From an uncultured Bacilli bacterium (GTDB lineage Bacteria; Bacillota_I; Bacilli_A; RF39; UBA660), in contig CAKOQD010000001.1 in NCBI GenBank assembly GCA_934101185.1, positions 124,001-188,000 on the forward strand: a DNA stretch of 64,000 nucleotides. Reading direction: 5' to 3'. Below are positions 50,046 through 58,849 of this stretch, one piece after another; position 1 is the first letter of the stretch, and each line of letters begins with the position of its first letter. The translations under genes and the position numbers were made by a program. The notes below the pieces were generated by a model. It did not search any database. It saw only the letters and a list, made by a program, of their open reading frames with translations, and was not told the DNA's origin.

Positions 50046-50723
50046 TTACTTACTTTGTTCATAACCATTAGTCAAAAGATTATAAAAATTATCATATGCT
50101 TTAATCTCTAAAGACAAATCAAGTTTTTTCAACTTTTTCTCATCTTTAACTAAAAGTTCAATAATATATTTAAGAAAATATGGATTTCTAACAAGAATAG
50201 GCCCCTCAACATATGTACCCATAAAATTATTCTTTTTTACTCCCTCATCATCAAATAAACTATCACATTTTCTATTATCGATAATATAATTATGATTTTC
50301 AAATCCTAAAATAGACTTATCTAAGAAAGAACAACCATAAATAGCATCCTTTCTAATTCTATCAACTAATAAAGAAGAAAAATCAAATAATTCTAAACAT
50401 TTAACATCCTTTCGATCACTAAAACCATTCCCAAAAAGATCCAAAGCATTACCTGTAACTAAAAATACTTTATCATCATCAATAAACCTCATAATATCAT
50501 CTTTATATTTAATTAAATCATTTAAAGCAATTTCTTGATTCTTTTCAGTACCAGATCCTATATAAACTAAATCATACTTAGAAAAATCAAACTTATCTTT
50601 CACTGATAAAGAAACTAAATCAACAGACACTCCCATTTCCTTTAACTTCTTCACAAAAATCTTAACATTACCATCATTTCCATATAGATTTAATAAATCA
50701 CTATATAAATGCGCCACTACCAT
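50046..50723 (-). CDS. gatD: GatD-like glutamine amidotransferase homologue lacking its catalytic Cys and His
   Basis: GatD normally supplies ammonia to MurT so that lipid II glutamate is amidated to isoglutamine. This 225-residue protein keeps the fold and pairing (HLYSDLLNLYGNDGN at the start, YIGSGTEKNQE, LGFENHN). The nucleophile elbow, usually ICGGxQ, reads VTGNALD, with Gly91 in the Cys position. The catalytic His of the usual YLHGP is Glu173 in TYVEGPIL. It therefore should not hydrolyse glutamine. The frame is intact and overlaps murT by seven bases, so it is kept, perhaps as a structural partner of MurT using free ammonia. Confidence 0.87.
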   Translation of the reverse strand: MVVAHLYSDLLNLYGNDGNVKIFVKKLKEMGVSVDLVSLSVKDKFDFSKYDLVYIGSGTEKNQEIALNDLIKYKDDIMRFIDDDKVFLVTGNALDLFGNGFSDRKDVKCLELFDFSSLLVDRIRKDAIYGCSFLDKSILGFENHNYIIDNRKCDSLFDDEGVKKNNFMGTYVEGPILVRNPYFLKYIIELLVKDEKKLKKLDLSLEIKAYDNFYNLLTNGYEQSK

Positions 50724-52033
50724 ATCTTATCACCATTTTCCCTAATTTGTTTCTTTAATACTTTTTCCAAATCAAAATAGAATAAACAATATACATCACC
50801 ACTACACTTAGAAATAACATCCCTAGTCTTACTATAATCTTGTTCTATTTTAATAATACTCTTATCAATACCAGCAATTTCTAATCTAATTGCTAAATCA
50901 ATAGCAAATGGACCAAATACTAAAACCTCTTTAAGCTTATTATTCTTTAACTTTTCAAAATCAATATCATATAACCAAGAAATATCCTTTTCTTCATATC
51001 TTCCACTTATTCTAGTAAAACCAATCGCCAAAGATATCTCATCTTTAATATTAGATACAAAATCAATAGACTGATTATAAGATATTGGAGTCTCATTCTT
51101 ACTAAGAAGTATAGTTCCATTAACATCATTAATATCAAAATGCTCAACTCTATTTTCTTTCATAACCAAATCACCTAAAGCCTCAGCTATAACTTTTTTA
51201 TCAATCTTAAGCAATCTAGTAACAGTATAAACAGCAGCCATATTATAAGCATTATATAAAACATTATTAACAATTTCAAAAGACTCACCATCAATAACAA
51301 GATTATTACCATCAATACTAGTTAAATACTTAGGGACAGGTCTTGAAAAATCACAAGAAGTACAATGATAAGAACCAAAATTACCATAATTGAAATAATC
51401 ATATAAAACCTTACTACTACACTTAGGACAATAATTAACATCTATCTTATTACCAGTAGTAGTAACAGAAATATCACTTTTTTCTACTCCAAAATATGTA
51501 ATTTTATTCTTTTTACCCAAAGAAAATTTATAAGAAAGTGGATTATCTGCATTAAGTATTAAATGAATATCATCAGTTATATAATCATTAATATCATTAA
51601 ACACTATATCAAAATGTCCATTTCTAGCCAATTGATCTCTAGATAAATTCCCAATAATAAAATAATCAGGCTTAATAAATGGAAGAACTCTCTTAACATA
51701 TCTTTCATCAACTTCAATAACAAGAGCATCAACTTTACTCTTACCAGTAATAGTACTATTTTCAATTAATGTTGAAGCAACACCATAAGATAAATTAGAA
51801 CCCTTTTCATTAGAACCAACAACATATCCTGCTCTTCTAAGAACATTAGTAATCATCGAAGCAGTCGTAGTCTTCCCAACAGTACCTGTAACAAAAATAG
51901 TAATCGCAGGCTTTTTAAATCTAGATAAAAATTTCTTATTAAATCTGCATCCAATCTCACCTGGAAGCGAACTACCTCTATTAAATAATTTCAATAATTT
52001 TTGTATTGTTTTACAAATTAAATTTAAAAACAT
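50717..52033 (-). CDS. murT: Lipid II isoglutaminyl synthase subunit MurT
   Basis: MurT is a Mur-ligase-like ATPase that amidates the D-Glu of lipid II with its partner GatD. The 438-residue protein shows the P-loop GTVGKTTTASM, the MurT-specific zinc ribbon (CPKC about 203-206 and CTSC about 224-227), and the C-terminal DUF1727 domain with DISWLYDIDFE, where the key Asp lies. It appears fully functional. It is first in the murT-gatD operon, behind an extended -10 promoter (TGGTATAAT). Confidence 0.95.
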   Translation of the reverse strand: MFLNLICKTIQKLLKLFNRGSSLPGEIGCRFNKKFLSRFKKPAITIFVTGTVGKTTTASMITNVLRRAGYVVGSNEKGSNLSYGVASTLIENSTITGKSKVDALVIEVDERYVKRVLPFIKPDYFIIGNLSRDQLARNGHFDIVFNDINDYITDDIHLILNADNPLSYKFSLGKKNKITYFGVEKSDISVTTTGNKIDVNYCPKCSSKVLYDYFNYGNFGSYHCTSCDFSRPVPKYLTSIDGNNLVIDGESFEIVNNVLYNAYNMAAVYTVTRLLKIDKKVIAEALGDLVMKENRVEHFDINDVNGTILLSKNETPISYNQSIDFVSNIKDEISLAIGFTRISGRYEEKDISWLYDIDFEKLKNNKLKEVLVFGPFAIDLAIRLEIAGIDKSIIKIEQDYSKTRDVISKCSGDVYCLFYFDLEKVLKKQIRENGDKIW

Positions 52034-52053
52034 TATACCATCTCCTAAAACAA

Positions 52054-52062
52054 ATTATACCA
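52054..52062 (-). promoter_or_regulatory. Extended -10 promoter of murT-gatD
   Basis: TGGTATAAT is an extended -10 element 20 bases before the start codon. No good -35 box is seen at the usual distance. Confidence 0.55.
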
Positions 52063-52113
52063 CTATGACAAAACTAAAAAAAGAAATAAATTAAAATATT
52101 ACATTTTATTTAC

Positions 52114-52136
52114 ATAAAAACCACTAAATAAGTGGT
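52114..52136 (-). terminator. Terminator after gapA
   Basis: A 6-bp stem ACCACT / AGTGGT with a 5-base loop is followed by TTTTATG. Confidence 0.75.
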
Positions 52137-52141
52137 CTACA

Positions 52142-53137
52142 TCATTTTAATTTCTTAATAGTTCTAAGCATTTGATTACAATAACCCATTTCATTATCAT
52201 ACCATGCAACAATCTTAACAAGTTGCCCATCATTAGTATCCAAAACATCAGTAAGCAACCCATCAACCAAAGCACCATAACTAGTACCAATAACATCACT
52301 AGAAACAATAGGATCCATTGTAAAATGAACAGTCTCATTACTATTATTCTTAAACATATCATTAATCTCTAAAACAGTTACATCTCTATCAAGCTCAAGA
52401 ACCAAATCAATAACACTACCAGTACCTACAGGAACCCTCATCGCAGAACCATTAAGCTTCCCTTCCAAACAAGGAATAACCTTTCCAATACCAGAAGCAG
52501 CACCAGTAGAAGTAGGAACAATATTCATAAATGCACAACGTCCTCTTCTAGATTCAATTCCTTTCTTATGCTCTCCATCTAAAATAACTTGATCATTAGT
52601 AACAGCATGAATAGTAGTCATATACCCTTTCTTAATACCAAAATTATTATTAATAAGATTAAGAACAGGAGCCAAACAATTAGTAGTACAACTACCTGCA
52701 CTAATAACCTTTTCACTACCATCTAATATATCATCATTAACATTATAAACAATAGTCTTAACATCTCCCTTACATGGAGCAGAAACAACCACCTTTTTAG
52801 CACCACTCTCAATATGTAAAGACGCACCCTCTAATTTAACAAACTTACCAGTACACTCTAAAACAACATCAACATCAAGAGCACCCCATGGAAGCTTTAA
52901 AGGATCCATCTCAAAAAAAACTTTAATCTTTTTAGAACCCACTATTATAGAACTCTCATCATAACTAATATCATCTACTCTATAACTACCTTGAGTAGTA
53001 TCATACTTAAGTAAATGAGCAAGTTGCTTAGCATCACACAAATCATTAATTGCTACAACCTCAATATCATCCTCTTCCAAAATCAATCTAAATAATAATC
53101 TACCTATTCTACCAAATCCATTAATTGCTACTTTCAT
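52142..53137 (-). CDS. gapA: Glyceraldehyde-3-phosphate dehydrogenase
   Basis: GapA oxidises glyceraldehyde-3-phosphate in glycolysis. The 331-residue protein has the NAD loop INGFGRIGR, N31-D32 favouring NAD over NADP, the catalytic C150 in SAGSCTTNCLAP and H177 in TTIHAVTNDQ. It ends with WYDNEMGYCNQ. All active-site residues are intact, in contrast to the degenerate iPGM homologue at 31.1 kb. It follows the nucleoside kinase by 12 bases in the same unit. Confidence 0.97.
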   Translation of the reverse strand: MKVAINGFGRIGRLLFRLILEEDDIEVVAINDLCDAKQLAHLLKYDTTQGSYRVDDISYDESSIIVGSKKIKVFFEMDPLKLPWGALDVDVVLECTGKFVKLEGASLHIESGAKKVVVSAPCKGDVKTIVYNVNDDILDGSEKVISAGSCTTNCLAPVLNLINNNFGIKKGYMTTIHAVTNDQVILDGEHKKGIESRRGRCAFMNIVPTSTGAASGIGKVIPCLEGKLNGSAMRVPVGTGSVIDLVLELDRDVTVLEINDMFKNNSNETVHFTMDPIVSSDVIGTSYGALVDGLLTDVLDTNDGQLVKIVAWYDNEMGYCNQMLRTIKKLK

Positions 53138-53149
53138 TACTATATCCTC

Positions 53150-54793
53150 CTATTCAAAATAACTATTTCCAATAAATTCTCTAAGTATAGATTCACTAGG
53201 AATTTCCTCACTACTAATCGCAGAAAACATTCCTAAAAAATTAATCAATCTAACAGCCTCATAATAAGATGAAGACTTACTATCTATTTCATAAAGCAAA
53301 GGTAAAACATAAAGCTTTAATACCCCAATTTCATATATAAGCGAAGTATTATAAACAACATCAGCATTAGAATGATTAGGATATATATACTTTCTTTCAC
53401 CATCCCTTACATTTTGCCATGTACTAATAGTATGCTCTGCACTATAACCACGAGTTCTATTATCCCTCAAAATCCTACGAATAAGCCTAAGATCAGAATT
53501 AGAAACCATATTATAATTATCTATATTAAGATCAGTAAGAGGAGAAACATAAATCTTATACTTCTTATCCTTATCAATATCATAAGTAAGCTCATCATTA
53601 AGAGCATGAAGACCCTCAATAATTAATATATCCCTATCACCAAGTTTTAATGTATTACCTAAATACTCTTTAACACCCTTTTTAAAATTAAAAGTAGGTA
53701 TCTTTACTTCCTCACCACTAAGTAATCTATTCAAATTATCATTAAACAAATCAACATCTATAGCCCTAATACTTTCAAAATCATAATCACCATTAGGAAG
53801 CCTTGGAGTATCCTCTCTCTCAACAAAATAATCATCAATTGATAAAGCAACAGGATTATAACCAAAACTCTTTAAAAACATTGATAACTTTCTAGCAGTC
53901 GTAGTCTTTCCACTTGAAGAAGGACCAGAAAGTAAAACAACCCTAATCTTATCACCAAAATCATATATAGACTTAGCAATATTTAACAAATCATTACTAG
54001 ATATAACCTCAGTTATTTTAATAATATCTCCTATCTTACCATTAGCAACAATTTCATTTATATCTGAAGAAGTAAATATACCAAGCCTTTTAGCACGTTT
54101 ATAACAAATATTAAAAGTATCAAGCAATAAATCATAACTAACATCTAAAGCACTATCTCCAACCGAAGGAAACACTAATATAAAATTATTGTCATCCACT
54201 AAAGACAAATCAAAAGAAGTAAACACCCCAGTACTAATAGGCATATAACTAAAGAAATAATTATAATAATCCCCTATCTTATATAAATTAACATAATGAT
54301 TAGTCAAATACTTAAAAGTATTAGCCTTTTCAAAATCACCATTATTAATAAAATAATCAATCGCAGAACCCTTATCCACTAAAACCCTTTCAATATTTAA
54401 ATCCTTTTCAATAAGTTCCTTCATCTTACTTTTAATATTATTAAGATCATCCTCATTCAAAGCATTATTACTTCTCATCCTAATACCATTTCCCAAAGAA
54501 TGACAAGCCTTTAAAGTACTACTTGAACCATATATAAGCTTAAAAGCATATAAAAGCACAAAAAGAAGTCCCTTTTTATAAATAGTATTACCAACAGAAT
54601 CACTCGCAGTAACAAACCTAATAGAGCAATCTCTATTAAGACAATAATTAAGTTCACAAAACTCATTATCAACAAAACCTGCAAGAATTGAATACTCATA
54701 CTCATCTTTAAAATCCTTTGCAATATCTGACAAACTAATTCCCTTATCATACTCATAAGAATTATCTAATATGTTTATTTTTATCTTTTCCAT
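53150..54793 (-). CDS. TGS-domain nucleoside (uridine-type) kinase
   Basis: This 547-residue fusion is widespread in Bacillota. An N-terminal TGS plus threonyl-tRNA-synthetase editing-like part comes first (about 1-260). The SAD-like HxxxH reads HSLGNG, so editing-type chemistry is unlikely. A phosphoribulokinase/uridine-kinase domain follows, with P-loop GPSSSGKT at 290-297 and SIDDYFVEREDTPRLPNGDYDFE, the base-binding region. It probably phosphorylates a nucleoside. It is co-transcribed with gapA. A possible TAAAAT -10 box lies within and beside the 34-bp repeat at 54824-54857. Confidence 0.88.
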   Translation of the reverse strand: MEKIKINILDNSYEYDKGISLSDIAKDFKDEYEYSILAGFVDNEFCELNYCLNRDCSIRFVTASDSVGNTIYKKGLLFVLLYAFKLIYGSSSTLKACHSLGNGIRMRSNNALNEDDLNNIKSKMKELIEKDLNIERVLVDKGSAIDYFINNGDFEKANTFKYLTNHYVNLYKIGDYYNYFFSYMPISTGVFTSFDLSLVDDNNFILVFPSVGDSALDVSYDLLLDTFNICYKRAKRLGIFTSSDINEIVANGKIGDIIKITEVISSNDLLNIAKSIYDFGDKIRVVLLSGPSSSGKTTTARKLSMFLKSFGYNPVALSIDDYFVEREDTPRLPNGDYDFESIRAIDVDLFNDNLNRLLSGEEVKIPTFNFKKGVKEYLGNTLKLGDRDILIIEGLHALNDELTYDIDKDKKYKIYVSPLTDLNIDNYNMVSNSDLRLIRRILRDNRTRGYSAEHTISTWQNVRDGERKYIYPNHSNADVVYNTSLIYEIGVLKLYVLPLLYEIDSKSSSYYEAVRLINFLGMFSAISSEEIPSESILREFIGNSYFE

Positions 54794-54823
54794 AATGCAC
54801 CTCTTATCTTTATATATTCTATT

Positions 54824-54857
54824 TTATCACATATTGTCCTATTTTAATACGAATATT
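54824..54857. repeat. 34-bp direct repeat, left copy (flanks the DUF3800 cassette)
   Basis: A perfect 34-base match, in the same orientation, to 56305-56338. It begins TTATCACATATTGTCC and ends ATACGAATATT. It lies in the intergenic region upstream of the nucleoside kinase. Confidence 0.95.
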
Positions 54858-54864
54858 TTCGATT

Positions 54865-54892
54865 TTGAAAAAACAAAAATAAATGGTATAAT
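54865..54892 (+). promoter_or_regulatory. Promoter of the DUF3800 cassette
   Basis: TTGAAA at 54865-54870 and TATAAT at 54887-54892 are separated by 16 bp, on the plus strand, just inside the left repeat. Confidence 0.8.
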
Positions 54893-54919
54893 ATTAAGTA
54901 CATAAAAGGAGATGATATA

Positions 54920-55621
54920 ATGCAATATAATATATACTGTGATGAAAGCTGTCACCTAGAAAACGATCATCAAAAAGTAATGGTACTAGGAGCAATAAAA
55001 TGCGATAAAAATTATAAAAAACAAATATCAAATGAAATTAAAAAAATCAAAGAAAAACACAACATTAATAAAGTATGTGAAGTAAAGTGGACAAAGGTAT
55101 CATCAAACAAAATTGACATGTATAAAGAATTAATAACATATTTTTTTAATAATGAACACCTATATTTTAGAGCTGTAATCGTCAATAAGGAAAAACTAAA
55201 ACATCAATCATTTAATCAAACACACAATGACTTTTATTATAAAGTATACTATCAATTACTTAGCAGAATAGTCGTACCAAATAATGAAAATTATATATAT
55301 TTAGACATCAAAGATACTAAAGGAGCAAAAAAATGCAAAAAACTAAAAGAAATCCTTGCAAACGGAATATACGACTTTGACATGAACCATATAAAAAATG
55401 TACAAAATATTAATTCGAAAGAAAGTGAAATATTACAATTAGCGGACATTATAATTGGTGCAATCAGCTATACAAACAGAGAAATGGAGAAAAACAAAAA
55501 CCATAGCGAAGCAAAACAACAAATAGTAAATCTAATAATGAAAAAAAGCAATTACAATTTAAAACAATCTACATTTCTATCCGAGGAAAAGTTTAATTTA
55601 TTTTTTATGGAATTGCAATAA
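54920..55621 (+). CDS. DUF3800-family protein
   Basis: This 233-residue protein has the DUF3800 opening IYCDESCHLE with D8 and E9 (most relatives have DESG, here Cys11). A second acidic block follows in YIYLDIKDTKGAKK, and the C-terminal LQLADIIIGAISY with its conserved Asp completes the family pattern. These carboxylates suggest an RNase H-like metal site, but no activity is established. From memory such genes are common on mobile and defence islands. Ribosome site AAAGGAGATGAT is strong. Its stop overlaps the next ATG (TAATG). It is on the opposite strand to most of the window and in a repeat-flanked cassette. Confidence 0.85.
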   Translation: MQYNIYCDESCHLENDHQKVMVLGAIKCDKNYKKQISNEIKKIKEKHNINKVCEVKWTKVSSNKIDMYKELITYFFNNEHLYFRAVIVNKEKLKHQSFNQTHNDFYYKVYYQLLSRIVVPNNENYIYLDIKDTKGAKKCKKLKEILANGIYDFDMNHIKNVQNINSKESEILQLADIIIGAISYTNREMEKNKNHSEAKQQIVNLIMKKSNYNLKQSTFLSEEKFNLFFMELQ

Positions 55622-56166
55622 TGAACAATAATATATTTAATTGTAAATGGTTACCCCAAATAATAACTCTAGAACAGTATAAAAACAATTGGGAAGCATA
55701 CAACAAAGAATTATATAATATCTTTAGAAGGGACTTCATAGAAAATAAATTATTCTTCAAAAACAAAATAATAAGAATCAGAATTAACCCAAAAGAAAAT
55801 AATTATGAACACGCTTTTATTCATTTAACATGCATCAATAATTCAAACAACAAAGATGATCCAAATAATAGAATACCAGATCTAAGAAGATGTGAAAGAA
55901 TAGCATGGAACAGAAAAATAATAGAAAACTATACTTGTAATGACACATGTACCAATTGTAAAAAAGTATTGTATTATGAACAATACTACAAAAACACTAT
56001 AAGAATTAACTTAGTATTTGTAGATGCAAAGTTTAAAGTAATATTAGAAAAAAGAACAAACTATACACTGCTTATAACAGGATATTATATGAACTACAAT
56101 TACACTATTAAAAAAGAGATAGAACGTGCTAATACTTTTGCAAAACAGAAAACGCCAATAGATTAA
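55621..56166 (+). CDS. Unknown basic Cys-containing partner of the DUF3800 protein
   Basis: I do not recognise this 181-residue protein with certainty. Visible features are EHAFIHLTC (H64, H68), an Arg/Asp-rich segment RIPDLRRCERIAWNRKIIENY (86-104 region), a possible metal knuckle CNDTCTNC (C106, C110, C113) and a C-terminal beta-rich stretch KVILEKRTNYTLLITGYY. The last part resembles small BECR-type nuclease toxins in layout, which is speculation. It has no ribosome site of its own; its ATG overlaps the upstream stop (TAATG), so it is translationally coupled and very likely works with the DUF3800 protein. A hairpin with one mismatch (56149-56182) ends the unit. Confidence 0.7.
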   Translation: MNNNIFNCKWLPQIITLEQYKNNWEAYNKELYNIFRRDFIENKLFFKNKIIRIRINPKENNYEHAFIHLTCINNSNNKDDPNNRIPDLRRCERIAWNRKIIENYTCNDTCTNCKKVLYYEQYYKNTIRINLVFVDAKFKVILEKRTNYTLLITGYYMNYNYTIKKEIERANTFAKQKTPID

Positions 56167-56304
56167 GCTTCTATTGACGTTTCCAGAATCTCCTTTTACC
56201 ATAGGTAAATGAGTCAACATAATTATAATATAATTGAGTAAATATGTCAATTATACCCTAATATTTTATGCTTAAAAGCCAAATATATTACACTAAAAAC
56301 TAAA

Positions 56305-56338
56305 TTATCACATATTGTCCTATTTTAATACGAATATT
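56305..56338. repeat. 34-bp direct repeat, right copy (flanks the DUF3800 cassette)
   Basis: Identical over 34 bases to 54824-54857. It lies directly upstream of clpP. The sequence diverges immediately on both sides. Confidence 0.95.
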
Positions 56339-56343
56339 ATTAA
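56315..56343 (+). promoter_or_regulatory. Possible clpP promoter within the right repeat
   Basis: TTGTCC at 56315-56320 and TATTAA at 56338-56343 are separated by 17 bp; each box matches consensus at four of six. No CtsR heptad-repeat operator was recognised. Confidence 0.4.
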
Positions 56344-56376
56344 GATTTTTTAGTATTTTATAAATAGGTGATAAAA

Positions 56377-56955
56377 ATGAATTTAATTCCAACAGTAATT
56401 GAAAAAGAACAAGGAAGCGAAAGATGTTATGACATTTACTCCAGACTATTAAAAGACAGAATAATACTTTTAAACGGAGAAATAAATGATAATACCGCTA
56501 ATAGTATTGTTGCACAACTACTATTCCTAGACTCAGAAAACAATGATGATATAAGCATCTACATAAACTCACCCGGAGGATCAATAACATCAGGAATGGC
56601 AATATACGACACAATGAACATTATAAAAAGTGATGTTTCAACCATCTGTATAGGAATGTCCGCTTCAATGGCAGCATTCCTTCTGTCAAGCGGAACAAAA
56701 GGAAAAAGATACATACTACCAAATGCTGAAGTAATGATTCATCAACCCTTGGGAGGAGCACAAGGACAAGCAACCGAAATAAAAATCGCAGCAACTCGTA
56801 TCCTAAAACTTAAAGATAAATTAAATAAAATACTATCCAAAAACACAAACCAACCATTAGAAAAAATACAAAACGACACTGAAAGAGACTACTTTCTTGA
56901 CGCAGAAGAAGCAAAACAATACGGTATTATCGACAAAATAATTGAAAACATGTAA
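56377..56955 (+). CDS. clpP: ATP-dependent Clp protease proteolytic subunit
   Basis: ClpP is the serine peptidase barrel that degrades proteins unfolded by Clp ATPases. The 192-residue protein has the complete triad: S97 (GMSASMAAFLL), H122 (MIHQPLGG) and D171 (ERDYFLDAEEA). The N-terminus MNLIPTVIEKEQG matches the B. subtilis form. ATG 56377 is chosen because AGGTGAT precedes it; a GTG at 56368 is part of that ribosome site. It lies on the plus strand after the repeat-flanked cassette. Confidence 0.97.
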   Translation: MNLIPTVIEKEQGSERCYDIYSRLLKDRIILLNGEINDNTANSIVAQLLFLDSENNDDISIYINSPGGSITSGMAIYDTMNIIKSDVSTICIGMSASMAAFLLSSGTKGKRYILPNAEVMIHQPLGGAQGQATEIKIAATRILKLKDKLNKILSKNTNQPLEKIQNDTERDYFLDAEEAKQYGIIDKIIENM

Positions 56956-56986
56956 AAAGTTAGATATAATAAAAACGGTGATGTAA

Positions 56987-57904
56987 TTGAAAACATGTGA
57001 ATTAATATGTAACCTTGAAAGCGGAAAAGGAATCAAAAAAAAAGAACTACAAAAAATAATTGAAACTATAAACAATAATAACTACAAAGTAAACCTTTTC
57101 CTAACAGAAAAACATGGAGACGCAACAGAATATGTTAAAAACATTAAAAAAGCTGATCTAGTCCTATCAATCGGCGGAGACGGAACATTCAACGAAATAG
57201 TAACAGGAAACTATAAAAGAAAAGAAAAACTAGTCCTATCACACATTCCAGTAGGAACAACAAACGACATCGGAGCCATGATTGGACTAGGCAAAAACAT
57301 GATTAAAAACGTAAAAAACATTCTTGAAGGAGAAATAAGACAAGTAGACTTAGGACTAATAAACAATCAACCATTTGTATACGTAACAGGATTCGGAAAA
57401 TTCATAAACGTTCCCTATCAAACATCTAGAAAACTAAAGAAAAAACTAGGTCATATAGCATACCTAATAAATGGTATTAAAGAATTCTTTCAACAAACAA
57501 AACTATATGAACTAGAATATACCATAAACAATGAAACATACCATGGACTATACTCATTAATACTAATATCAAACGCTAATAGAATCGCAGGATTCAACAA
57601 CATCTATAAAAATGTTAAACTAGACGATGATAAACTAGAAGTAGTATTCTGCAACATAACAAGAAGAAAAGACCTAGTAAAAACAATCATGATGCTAATA
57701 AGAACCGGCATAACAAATGCCCCAGGTCTATACTGCTACACAACAGATAAACTAACTATAAAATTCAAAGACGAAGTAAAAAACAATTGGACCATAGATG
57801 GTGAGAAATTAAAAGACCAATCAAAAGAATATACTATAACAGTAGATAAAAACTTCAATATGCTACTACCAAAGAAAAACCTAGATAAGTTATTCACAAA
57901 ATAA
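56987..57904 (+). CDS. Diacylglycerol/lipid kinase family protein (DagK/YegS type)
   Basis: This 305-residue lipid kinase-like protein has the nucleotide motif SIGGDGTFNEIVTG (68-81 region), PVGTTNDIG and a C-terminal half typical of the YegS/BmrU/DgkB group. It likely phosphorylates diacylglycerol or a related lipid. The best start is TTG 56987, with GGTGAT four bases upstream; no ATG in frame gives the conserved N-terminus CELICNLESGKG. It lies 31 bases after clpP and may be co-transcribed. Confidence 0.88.
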   Translation: MKTCELICNLESGKGIKKKELQKIIETINNNNYKVNLFLTEKHGDATEYVKNIKKADLVLSIGGDGTFNEIVTGNYKRKEKLVLSHIPVGTTNDIGAMIGLGKNMIKNVKNILEGEIRQVDLGLINNQPFVYVTGFGKFINVPYQTSRKLKKKLGHIAYLINGIKEFFQQTKLYELEYTINNETYHGLYSLILISNANRIAGFNNIYKNVKLDDDKLEVVFCNITRRKDLVKTIMMLIRTGITNAPGLYCYTTDKLTIKFKDEVKNNWTIDGEKLKDQSKEYTITVDKNFNMLLPKKNLDKLFTK

Positions 57905-57919
57905 CATCTAGGTTTTTCT
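57878..57919. terminator. Bidirectional terminator between the lipid kinase and whiA
   Basis: A long stem AACCTAGAT / ATCTAGGTT continues inwards through GTTATT / AATAAC after an internal A-A. It is followed by TTTCTT on the plus strand and TTTTTC on the minus strand. Confidence 0.88.
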
Positions 57920-58845
57920 TATTCCTCTCTAAGACGATTAGCAATCTCATGAATCTTTCTAAAACGATGATTAAGACCAGACTTAGTAATAGACTTACCA
58001 GTCTCATAAGACATAATATCACTAAGCTCCCCTAAAGACACCTCAGGATACTTAAGTCGATAAACAATAACATCCTTAACCTTAGAATCAACTAAATCAA
58101 GACCCAACTTATTAACAATAATGTTAATATCTTCAATCTGTTTTGAAGAAGCATCAATAATCTTATCAACATTAGCCTGTTCACAATTATTAAGCCTATT
58201 AGTCATATTTTTATGATCCCTATATATTCTTATATCCTCATAATACATAACAGCCTTATTAGCACTAATAACTCTAAGAAAATCCCCAATCTTCTCAGCC
58301 TCTTTTACATAAACCATATAACCCTTATCTCTATCAATAATTTTACTATTTATATAAAATACACTAAGTAAAGAAGAAATAAACTTAGCATCAACAATTC
58401 TATCAACCAAAAACTCTAAATGATACCTAGAAGTCTTCGGATCATTAACACTACCACTAGCAAGAAAACAACCACGTAAATAATCCCTCTTTAAATCCTC
58501 ATTAGAAACAAATAAATCATCAATAAAAGTCTCATTCCCATCATAATCAATAATCATTAAATCATTAAGAATAAAAGAAACCTTATCCGAAATAACAACA
58601 TTATAAGAACTCTTCTTCTTAAAATTATTCATACTACCCTGATTAATAATAACATCAACATCATAAATACGCTTAAACATACTAAACAAAAACCTAGCAA
58701 TCTTAGCATTCTCAGTACTAAGAACAAGACACCCATCAACAATACTATAATTATTACGTACAAAACCAGATAACAAAACAATCACATCATTATCACTATA
58801 ATCCAAAAAACAAAGTTCATTTTTAACCTCTGTAGCAAAAGACAT
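57919..58845 (-). CDS. whiA: WhiA-type DNA-binding protein
   Basis: WhiA is a conserved Gram-positive regulator; in Bacillus it affects cell division and chromosome segregation, in actinomycetes sporulation. The 308-residue protein has the N-terminal homing-endonuclease-like domain (SFATEVKNELCFLD, RGCFLASGSVNDPKTSRYHLEF) and a C-terminal helix-turn-helix in EVSLGELSDIMSYETGKSITKSGLNHRFRKI. It lies four bases after yvcK, the conserved order. The usual rapZ (yvcJ) partner gene is absent upstream. Confidence 0.96.
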   Translation of the reverse strand: MSFATEVKNELCFLDYSDNDVIVLLSGFVRNNYSIVDGCLVLSTENAKIARFLFSMFKRIYDVDVIINQGSMNNFKKKSSYNVVISDKVSFILNDLMIIDYDGNETFIDDLFVSNEDLKRDYLRGCFLASGSVNDPKTSRYHLEFLVDRIVDAKFISSLLSVFYINSKIIDRDKGYMVYVKEAEKIGDFLRVISANKAVMYYEDIRIYRDHKNMTNRLNNCEQANVDKIIDASSKQIEDINIIVNKLGLDLVDSKVKDVIVYRLKYPEVSLGELSDIMSYETGKSITKSGLNHRFRKIHEIANRLREE

Positions 58846-58849
58846 AAAA

